This document shows, piece after piece, positions 56,086-64,000 of a DNA stretch of 64,000 nt; the stretch's first letter is position 1; each line of letters starts with the position of its first letter. The position numbers and the translations under genes are program-made. This DNA comes from Sinohyriopsis cumingii (lineage: Eukaryota; Mollusca; Bivalvia; Unionida; Unionidae): assembly GCA_028554795.2 (NCBI GenBank), contig JAPYKE020000037.1, positions 1,744,501 to 1,808,500 on the forward strand, given 5' to 3'. A model generated the notes under the pieces. It saw nothing but the letters and a program-made list of their open reading frames with translations, did no database searches and was not told the DNA's origin.

Positions 56086-56950
56086 GAGAGAGAGACTCTG
56101 TCTTTCCATATATTACATAATTACATATGTATATGACATATGAGTTTTTCATGTTACTGTATTGCAGTCATAATGCTATGTTTAGCGATTTCTGGTGCAG
56201 ATCCTCAAAACGATTGGGTATTTGACTGGATATTGAAAGTGATGAACAAGTCAAAAGAAGATTTTTCTTCGACGACAATTGTGGTATTCAGTAAGCTTGG
56301 TTGTTGCCAATAATTATATAATTTACCTATAGTGAGACAACACTAAAAATGGTTTGAAAAATTAATTTATTGGTATTCGTGGGTTTCGTTTGATGAAGTA
56401 CAACATATCAGCGTGCCAAGCCCATGTGTGTACGTGTGTGTGTTAAATTAAAGTTAAGCTTACAGTATGCAATAAGTAATGCCAACAAGTAATGCAACAA
56501 GTAATGCCAACAGTATCACTAAATATTCCAAATATGTAGTAAATTGCATACCTTTTGCAATAATGCATTATAGTTCTCCAAACAAAAGATATTGCAGCTG
56601 GTTATGTTCTTCACGGGTAAATTATAGTGTCCATTTACGTAAACAAATCTATATGGTAATTAGATCATTAAATCAGAGGAAAGAACGTGTAATATTTCCA
56701 TTATTTTGCATTATCCAATAAAATATCGTTTCTCTGCTGATAACGTTTGCACATATTCATTAATATATGTCAAATCAAAAAAGTATTATTTGCTGCTTGG
56801 TTGATTTATCTTGTTTGCATCTTCAGTAAGACAAGTAAAAGGTTAGGTTGCAATTATAATTTTTCTGATTTAGACAGAGTTGTAGAAGTAAATTTCTACA
56901 TATTTCTTGATAAATATAATTTCCGGGGTACAGGGGGGACTGGGACATTA
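54721..56950. other. Non-coding stretch with hairpin and palindromic (AT)n
   Basis: Contains a G+C-richer part (54750-55120) with CATCTTGCTCAGCAAGATG (55079-55097), a near-perfect inverted repeat. A + strand frame at 55304-55495 (63 codons) and frames at 56479-56992 have no motif. The (AT)n palindrome is listed separately. Confidence 0.45.
55998..56091. repeat. (AT)n microsatellite with inverted flanks (94-bp palindrome)
   Basis: TCTCTCTTCAT (55998-56008), then about 36 AT units, then ATGAAGAGAGA (56081-56091). The flanks are exact reverse complements, so the whole segment is one perfect palindrome able to form a cruciform. Confidence 0.9.
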
Positions 56951-56960
56951 AACCGTATTT

Positions 56961-57112
56961 CTATTTCAACACGATTAGCACCAGAGGCATAATGAGGAAC
57001 AGCATAAGATGTGCACTTCCTGTGGCTACAGATATAGTTCCACTTTTCTGTGTTGTAGTATTAGTTGCAGCTGTTGTTATCGATGTATCTCCTGCCAGCG
57101 TTCCGGTCACTT
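56961..57112 (-). pseudogene. Last exon of paralogous locus 3: Thr-rich stalk and GPI-anchor-like tail
   Basis: Acceptor TTCATTGTAATTCAG ends at 57113. The exon codes for VTGTLAGDTSITTAATNTTT, then SVATGSAHLMLFLIMPLVLI and a short end to TAG at 56961-56963. The stalk and tail match locus 1 in order and residue type (SVATGS[GA]HL[IM]LFLI[IM]PL). This exon itself is intact; the locus is called a pseudogene because the upstream Cys-rich exon has a stop and lacks its Cys. Confidence 0.6.
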
Positions 57113-57734
57113 CTGAATTACAATGAAAGGTACAGAACATTTTATTAAGATCTCGGACAAATCATCATAGATGATTGATCAATATATAAATGTGTGTGTG
57201 TGTGTGTGTGTCAGTTTAAGTATATGTATGTTTCCTTTACATCATTAGATTGATGGCAGAATAGTGTCAAAAAGCAATAATAATTTAAATCGATTCATGT
57301 CATTGAAATCTGGACAAATACATAGCTAATCATTTGTTACCAATTATTACAAGATTAAATGAATCGATGACATAAAACATTACCACTGTAGATTAAATAC
57401 AAAACGAAGATATATGCTGGAGTACTGGGAAGCGAGGTAAGAGAATCCAACATATGTTTTACATTAAACCCCCCTCAGGAGAAACGCGCTTGAGGAACTA
57501 AAATCTAATACCTCTGACGAATGACTATCAGTGGACAGCAAAATACAATGTGTATGATGTTCCACTGCGCGGTTCAAAGAAGTAGCTTAGAGCACATTGA
57601 AATTATTGGAATAAATTGTGATTTCACATTTGAAATTAACAACCATGTTTCTCTAGTATAAGTTTTCCCTAGCCTGATGCTGTATACGAGACATAATGTA
57701 TCCTAGTCAAGGACAGGTAACCGGTTTTCCTATG

Positions 57735-57840
57735 TGTACACGTGGTTATGAACCTTATCGCATGCAATAGGGGCCATAGTTCAGATGACTTTCTCTTCGC
57801 CGTAGGCGTCAAGACGAAGCTAAATTTAGACTAGTATCCC
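57735..57840 (-). pseudogene. Decayed Cys-rich exon of locus 3
   Basis: The - strand reads KFSFVLTPTAKRKSSELW and PLLHAIR then a GT donor, aligned with SLTPCKDPSENCFLLH of locus 1 but without its Cys; a TAG lies a few codons upstream of KFSF. The alignment of DNA around it (TCTGAA, CTATTGCAT, GTACACA, GGTTACCTGTCCTTGAC) confirms it is the same exon. Confidence 0.45.
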
Positions 57841-57983
57841 TGTTTTTTGTACACTGACGAAAGATGGATAGTGTGTATATCTTGGAGAATACAATTTACC
57901 AACGGCACAAGTAGATCTCAATGGCATACCTTTCTTTTTCCTTGGACTGTGCAATGCTTTTGCGTGATGTGTGATGTGATTTT

Positions 57984-58276
57984 CATTTTTAACGTAGCTT
58001 TAACACTTTTTCAGTCATATCGCTACGATGTCTGCAGTGTGGCAGTTTATAGTGATATCTAGCACAGGAGCATCATGCCGCAGACATGTCAAACCCAGTC
58101 ACATTATCCTGACACCAGGCCGACCAGTCCTAACACTAACCTCTTAATGCTGAACGCCAAGCGAGGCAGCTGTTAGTACCATTTTTGTAAGTCTTTGGTA
58201 TGACTCGGCCGGGGATAGTACCCACGACCTCCCGCATCCGAGGCGGATGCTCTAACCACTAGGCCACCGGAACGGT
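57984..58276 (-). repeat. SINE family A, copy A3 (inverted)
   Basis: Reverse complement of the family consensus: TTTAACGTAGCTTTAACACTTTTTCAGTCATATCGCTACG ... CCCAGTCACATTATCCTGACACCAGGCCGACCAGTCC ... GACTCGGCCGGGG ... CGACCTCCCGCATCCGAGGCGGATGCTCTAACCACTAGGCCACCGG. Inserted in the intron of locus 3, absent from the matching place in locus 1. Confidence 0.85.
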
Positions 58277-60140
58277 TCAGTGCTTTTGCATTATGCAGCA
58301 ACAGAGCAGGCCAAACATAGTATAAAAATTACGAGTATATACGAGTTTATTATTTTACCTTTCTTTAAGTTATGAATTTGCGTATTTCTTGGAAATGACC
58401 TGTGTTATATTTACATGTCAGCGATATTTACTACGTACCTAAGAAGACTATTATTAAGTCGATATAATTCTAGTATGTTTTAGCTAAAATTAAATTTAAT
58501 TATTACGTGCATGCACAAGAGGTTACGGATCATGTATAAGAAAGATTCTGTGGCATCGTAAAATTTGACAAGTTGGTTCTGTAAAAGCTCTGTGTGACGA
58601 AAGTTACGAAACCTATCAAGAAACAGTCGAAAGGATACAGAAATATGACAAGACTGAGTATTTAACATTGCACATACACGACAACCACTGGTATAAAAAT
58701 CCTATATACATCAGCCTGAACGGGTTTAGAAGAGGAAAACTTGCTATAATTTGGCGTTTCTGTCATTATATGGAATCTATGTTTGAAATCCAAACTAACA
58801 ATGAAAAAAAAAATACCATCAATATACAGTTTAGATACATATATTTATTTGATCATAACTGTCCGGGATACTGTCTTTGATACGTATGAAAGAGAGAGAA
58901 TGAGAGAAAATGAGAGAAAGAGAGAGAATTATTAATGTTATGAGACAGAACGGATAGTACTATCCATGAATTATATTTGAGAATGCTCGATAACAGTAAA
59001 CAGGTTAGAGAATTTTTAATTCGTACTATGCGGAGATTCGAACCCACGTCCGCGGGAAAACGGCACCCATCGCCTTGGCTACACGCACCTGCACATATTC
59101 CATCAAGACTAAATAACAATAACTTAAACAAAAATGCCAATGCCAATAAGAAAACGTCTTATCTAATAAAATGCAATTTAAGAACGTATAATTGTGACAG
59201 AAGTAGGATGCGTGCATTGTCGACGTATTAGAGGTGCCCCATGGGTAAACGCACAGGGTGAATAGAGAGGGTCCTGCAAATTGTTAACAGTAAAATGCAA
59301 AACAACCATACATATTCCTCATTTTATTTATATATACCTCAGATTAGTTCAGTACATATATGTACAGTATGGAGCACTTCGTTAGGAAATATTGCAATAT
59401 TTACATGTGCGGAATTAAGACCAATGTATGCAAAACCTCGTTTTTTTGAAAGATGATAGATATTATAATTCGTATATAATTGAGATCAGTGAGAACAAAA
59501 CAATAATTAGAAAAATTGTCTAGATTGTGAACACGGTCACTTAACAGGTAAATACAATGGTCCAACACGAAAGAGTTGTAATTTTAATTACAAATATTCA
59601 AAGTATATATCTAGCTTGATTCATATCTTGTTTTGTTTAGACAATCATTTGTTCTTTAAAATAGTGGTTAAGATGATGACGTAGTAAATATTCATTCCAA
59701 ATAGAAATGAAAAATATGCTTCATTCAGTAAGGATTTCAGTTTAAAGGTTTATAACAGAAAAAAGTACCAAAGCTAGAAGGAACGCCAAGCTTGTTAACT
59801 GCTTTAGATTCGTAGTAGAGTTTGAACAATTGGCTAAAGCTTAGAGCGATGAAGTGTTATAGAAAGATTGAAATAGTTGGCAAAAATGCGGTTTAAGTAT
59901 ATCAGGAAACGTTTAGACTCATGTAAATACATATATTTTGAACGTTATATAAAACAGTCATAGAACGCAAAGGAAAGATTTATGACAAACTACACGATTC
60001 GAACGTATCAAATAATAATAATACTCAGGTTGACAGGGAACTTTTTTTCCTACAGAGATTTGGAAATCTTCATGTCTATAAGATACCGAAAGGACAACGG
60101 ATGCTATTTCACATGTTAGTGTAATTTAGCAATACAAAAA
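58277..60140 (-). other. Long intron of locus 3
   Basis: No gene. Colinear blocks with locus 1 (see 14340-15999). GA-rich run at 58886-58930. Confidence 0.45.
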
Positions 60141-60145
60141 CAAAA

Positions 60146-60482
60146 CGCCCCGGTGGCCTAGTAGTTACAACGTCCGCCTCGGATGCGGGAGGTCGTGGTT
60201 TCGATCCCCGGCCGAGTCATACCAAAGACTTACAAAAATGGTACTAACAGCTGCCTTGCTTGGGACTCAGCATTAAGAGGTTAGTGTTATGACTGGTCGA
60301 CCTGGTGTCAGGATAATGTGACTGGGTGGAACATCATGCTACATGTCTGCGGCATGATGTCGCATTGCTAGACATCCCTATAAACTCTCACACTGCAGAC
60401 ATCGTAGCGATGTGACTGAAACATTGTTAAAGCTACGTTAAAAATCCAAATCACGCACACACACACACACACACACACACAA
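60146..60482 (+). repeat. SINE family A, copy A4, with (CA)n tail
   Basis: CGCCCCGGTGGCCTAGTAGTTACAACGTCCGCCTCGGATGCGGGAGGTCGTGGTTTCGATCCCC head, body CTGGTCGACCTGGTGTCAGGATAATGTGAC, end TTAAAGCTACGTTAAAAATCCAAATCAC and then about 14 CA units (60454-60481). Confidence 0.85.
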
Positions 60483-60879
60483 AACAACATGAAACTTTGA
60501 CCTTTTCATTATTAAGATGGTCATGGGTTAGCACGTGATAAGGATATCAGGTGTTGCACTTTAACCTATTGACTGACAGTGACATGTCTATGGTTGAGAC
60601 AATGACATATCTATTGTTGAGAGTGGACTAAGAGGATGAAATATGTACGTGCTGAAGCAAATCATGACGATAAGAAGGACAAAGATGGCAAGATAACAAA
60701 TGATTCTTTGTATTATACGTCAATGTTGTTCATTACAGGAATTGATTAGGCCACACTATTCAATAAAATATGGGCTTAAAAATGAAATGGGCAACTTGTG
60801 CATAGATTAGTGGGTAGGAGAAAATGTATTCAAAACTAATAGAATGTACTAATGTTTCCATGTTGTAAAAGGACGTAAA

Positions 60880-61860
60880 GTGTCTTAATGTTCCATTAAT
60901 AAAAAATAATTTCATGGACGTATATTTATGTTCCTTTATTAAATTAGAAAACTTAAAAAAGTGAATGATTTGATTTCTAAAATAAGTTTTAACAGAAAGG
61001 ATTGCCTACTAGGAAAAGTGATTTGTTGCAAAAAGAGTATATAGTTTTGTGATGATTTTGCTCTTTTTAAAAAATGTCAAGTTAACAAATAGGTGAACAA
61101 TGATGTGGTTTTAAAGTATGGCAACATAGTAGTAAAATTATTATATATAGAATCAACGACATTAACGTACTACTCCAGATATAAGGTTGACACTACCTGT
61201 GGTTCAGAAAGATCGCTGCAGCTGAGCGAAAATATATTTCTTTAACATACTCTATAATGTCTTGTATCTTTATGACTAAAGATTATCAGGTTAGTCGTTC
61301 ATGTTGTATAACTCCTTAAAAAGGTATCTAATGATCAGGAAATTCACAGGTTCAATACACTCTTGATAGCTAACGAAAAAAAAATCCATTCTAACTCTCC
61401 ATGTTCAAATATATTTAGATTTAAAATTATAAGTAATAATAAAAAGGCGAAATACAGACGTATTTATTCCCGAATGTGTCCTAAAATGTGACTTTCACAC
61501 GAGATATTGAATATGTTCATAAGAAATGCCCGAACATATAATCATGTTAACAGATTAGATCATTTGGTAGAGTTATCGACATTTACACCAAATGTCTCTA
61601 GCTTGGATCCCGCCTAAGACAATTTTATCTTTATTTATTGTATTTTTTTGTCCGAATCAAGCCCGTTTTACATGCTTCTGGATAAACACACCACTTCTGG
61701 TTTGTATGTATATATTGCTTTTTTATTGTTTTAAACTACGTAGAAAAATATCCATGCAATCAAGTAACACTGTTACTCAGCAGTTGTATAATGCAATATG
61801 TATAGCTTAAAACAGGTTCAAAGGTGGTCACGTGGACATGTTGTGGGACTTGGGGAACAA
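60880..61860. repeat. Locus 3 block homologous to loci 1 and 2
   Basis: TTTTAACAGAAAGGATTGCC (about 60990), GGTTGACACTACCTGTGGTTCAGAAAGATCGCTGCA (61188-61222), ACACCAAATGTCTCTAGCTTGGATCC...GTCCGAATCAAGCCCG (61586-61670), AAAACAGGTTCAAAGGTGGTCA (61810). All occur in the same order in locus 2, and most in locus 1. Confidence 0.6.
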
Positions 61861-61976
61861 CGGAAATTTGCATCACCCTATACGAACACTGATACAGTGT
61901 ACCTAATTATTTATCATGGGAATTGTCTTATCAAAAAAGTGAATGTCTTCAGCGAGAATGGCAAATTATAACTTAC

Positions 61977-62028
61977 CATTGAATATGAAGATAATTGCAA
62001 GTGTGCAAATCACCAGAGACAGCCTCAT
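61977..62028 (-). CDS. Signal-peptide exon of locus 3
   Basis: A 52-nt exon with acceptor CTCTTTCAG next to ATG (62028-62026) and donor GTAAGT after 61977. It codes for MRLSLVICTLAIIFIFN plus a split codon. It is the same length, phase and splice context as the exon at 21698-21749. Intact, although the locus downstream is damaged. Confidence 0.7.
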
Positions 62029-62236
62029 CTGAAAGAGAGTGAATAGGAAACTTTAAGAAAAAATACCTTGCAGAATGAAACTATATAGAATAACATCTTA
62101 CGAAATATGACCCCGTCTTTAAAACTGAATATGATGTGTTGTAAAATATTCGAAAACAATATGATTAAGCCGAAGGAATTATAATTAAATATCACTTAAT
62201 TACAAAAGAAAAATATTTAAATAACATCTCATGTAC

Positions 62237-62308
62237 CTTAGCAAGGAAGCGAGCTGACTAAAGTAGAGACCCAATGCAAACTAAAGATAATCTGCGACGA
62301 TTATCCCG
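62237..62308 (-). other. 5' UTR exon of locus 3
   Basis: Ends CGCTTCCTTGCTAAG at 62237, followed by the donor GTACATGAG. Start estimated from the TATA box. Homologous to 21980-22065. Confidence 0.5.
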
Positions 62309-62329
62309 CATCTGACAACCAGTGGAATC

Positions 62330-62500
62330 CCCTCTGTTATATATGGTCATATGAGTTGTCATGGTCACGATAAACATTAAACAATGACGAGATTGGGATC
62401 GAGACCTTTGTATAAAGGTATATACAGTACATACCCAAATAATGTCCCGAGAACATGAACTAGTAAGCTTTGAAAGATCGAGAGAGATTATAATGCCCAC
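62330..62500 (-). promoter_or_regulatory. Promoter of locus 3
   Basis: TATA box CCATATATAAC at about 62336-62346 on the - strand; the upstream block ATCGTGACCATGACAACTCATATG and blocks to 62490 match 22100-22260 at about 80 percent by eye. Confidence 0.55.
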
Positions 62501-62684
62501 AAGAAAATGTGCTGATATTATAGTTTATAACATAACTTTATCATTTCAAGTCAAATAATAAAAGTCGTTGCCTGTTTTATCTTCAAAATGTATCAGATGT
62601 TCTGTCTCATCCCAATATAATTTCCTTTAAGTTGACTGCTATTAAGAATAATTGATATAAACAGCTATGTTGTATGTTGTTGTT

Positions 62685-62925
62685 GTTGTTGGGTTTAACG
62701 CCATTTTTCAGCACTCGATATGCTATACATGGCGGCCAGTATTAATGGTGGAGGAAGAATCCGGGAAAACCCTGGAAAGAACCACCGACCCTCGAGAAGC
62801 TACTGGCAAGCTTTCTCACATACCCACATTGGCTGAATCCGAGACTCGAACCTACGCAGACAGAGGTGAGATTGCAGTGATCCGTAGCGGAGAGCACTTT
62901 AGACCACTCGGCCACTCGGGGCCCC
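62685..62925 (-). repeat. SINE family B, copy B3 (inverted, full length)
   Basis: On the - strand: GGGGCCCCGAGTGGCCGAGTGGTCTAAAGTGCTCTCCGCTACGG (A-box, Ser/Leu tRNA-like), GTAGGTTCGAGTCTCGG (B-box), GTGGGTATGTGAGAAAGCTTGCC, GGGTTTTCCCGGATTCTTCCTCCACCATTAATACTGGCCGCCATG and ATGGCGTTAAACCC followed by an (AAC)n tail. Best-preserved of the three copies. The + frame 62667-62993 is only its reverse reading. Confidence 0.85.
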
Positions 62926-62929
62926 GCTA

Positions 62930-63430
62930 TGTTGTATGTAATACTAACACGGGTGCTGGTGGGTCAGTATCTCTACTGGAAAGGTATACTTAATAATCTG
63001 TTTTTCTTTCAATCGGTCAACGCCTTCGCCCTTTTATCGCATTTCTGAAACGTTTCATATATATAAAGTTTTTATTAGGAATAGCCAGAAATTGTTCGCA
63101 AGCGGAATCAAGCAGGTGTCAAGTTTTATCCGATTTAATAATTAAATTGTTTATCGGGTTTTTTTAACCCGTTTTCCAGTTAATCATTTATGACGATTTT
63201 ATTCATGAAAGGTTAGAAATATTAGGTAAAACAAGTACTTTTTAGACTTGGTCATCGCCACCAATAGTCCTAAAAAATACTGTAGAGTTTTTTGTCGTTT
63301 TGCCCATTTAAAAAAGCGTTTGATAAAGAACAGCATGTTAAATTATGAATGTCATTAATACGTAAAGATGTGAATGGTAAAATAATAATCATTCTAACAG
63401 ACATGTAAAGAAATCTGAAAATCTGTTCCC
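62930..63430. other. No recognised feature
   Basis: A+T-rich sequence. It may include the decayed 5' part of the LINE that follows. Confidence 0.35.
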
Positions 63431-63434
63431 TATC

Positions 63435-64000
63435 ATGTTTTTAGATTTTACAGAGGTGTAATTGTCTCAGAAGATGCTGATGGTTGTTTTGCAATAATTT
63501 ACGCTGACAATGTTGCTATCTGTGCTGATACGATACGGCTCCAACAGAATCAAATAATTAGCATTGCAAGTTCCTGTGAAAAGCTAGTGCAACGATTTTG
63601 AATCATCAAAAACGTTTTGGCAGTTTTAATATTGATGATATTTATAAACCTTTTCATACTGTGATAAAACTGGCTCTTGCTATGGATCATAAATTTGGAG
63701 ATGTGAATTTAGTAAAGATATTGAAACCGTGCAATACAACTTTTGTCAACAGTATTTATGTGTTCCTAACACTACATATAATGCGATTTTGTTAGGGGAG
63801 TGCGGAAGATATCCGGATTGTATGTCGTATTTTTAACTGGTTGAAGGTCGTAAGAATGCCTTCAACTCGCTACCCACATTAATGTTCCTTAATGTTAGAA
63901 AGATCAGGAGAAACTGACCGTGTCACCTGGGCTACCAAAGTTAAATACGTTATTTCACTTCGTTTTAAGGTATGTCTGGTTAAACGAAAATGTCGGAGGC
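63435..64000 (+). mobile_element. LINE (non-LTR retrotransposon) remnant: RT active site to C-terminus
   Basis: At 63440-63590 the + strand reads FYRGVIVSEDADGCFAIIYA and then DNVAICADTI: the RT active-site strand with YADN in place of YADD. Then, in shifting frames, come VQYNFCQQYLCVPNTTYNAI and LGECGRYPDCMSY (63720-63830), NWLKVVRMPSTRYPH (about 63830-63880), and GETDRVTWATKVKYVISL (63908 on), running off the window. The GECGR...Y block followed by WxKxxRM is typical of the region after the RT palm in mollusc and cnidarian LINE elements. Frame changes and stops show a dead copy. Confidence 0.7.

Noticed and set aside
62667-62993. 108-codon + strand ORF
   Set aside because: It is the reverse complement reading of SINE copy B3.

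Overview
This is an A+T-rich, repeat-dense stretch of an animal nuclear genome. Widely spaced small exons with GT/AG borders, tRNA-derived SINEs, LINE, Ty3/gypsy and Penelope-like retroelement scraps, long (TA)n and (CA)n microsatellites and two decayed Maverick/Polinton-type (adintovirus-like) elements point to an invertebrate metazoan. A bivalve or other mollusc is my best guess, from the SINE layout and element mix; this is inference.

Bases 1 to about 5,500 hold the end of one Maverick/Polinton-like element. On the + strand is a protein-primed family B DNA polymerase that runs into an SF1 helicase and then an HNH-like tail, broken by a stop and two frameshifts. A retroviral-type integrase and a zinc-ribbon plus phospholipase A2 protein lie on the - strand. 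The packaging ATPase and two paralogous Cys-rich zinc-knuckle ORFs lie on the + strand. The left end, with the polymerase N-terminus and any capsid genes, is outside the window.

Bases 5,500 to 13,300 are non-coding host sequence with a purine tract, a hairpin, a 48-bp tandem repeat, three SINE types and a Penelope-like element remnant (about 11.2 to 12.2 kb).

Bases 13.4 to 22.5 kb, 50.2 to 52.1 kb and 56.9 to 62.5 kb are three colinear paralogous copies of one - strand host locus. It has a TATA promoter, a 5' UTR exon, a 52-nt signal-peptide exon, a short Cys-rich exon and a Ser/Thr-rich last exon ending in a GPI-anchor-like tail. Only the first copy looks near complete; the second lacks its 5' half and the third has stops. 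Copy 1 is interrupted by a Polinton polymerase scrap (16.2 kb) and a decayed multi-copy transposon-like gene (17.9 to 19.5 kb).

Bases 31,367 to 33,668 are a 36-copy array of a 64-bp satellite with higher-order structure.

Bases about 34.9 to 48.9 kb hold a second, unrelated and heavily decayed Maverick/adintovirus-like element. From left to right it has a polymerase scrap, then on the - strand integrase, adenain-like protease, a small hydrophobic protein, major capsid, minor capsid, a coiled-coil protein and packaging ATPase. On the + strand follow a phage-type tail-fibre repeat protein and small virion-type ORFs. No ORF of normal length survives.

Bases 52.7 to 53.7 kb carry a Ty3/gypsy RT-RNase H remnant, and the window ends (63.4 to 64 kb) in a LINE reverse transcriptase remnant. 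Gene calls rest on motifs I could read by eye; no search was run.
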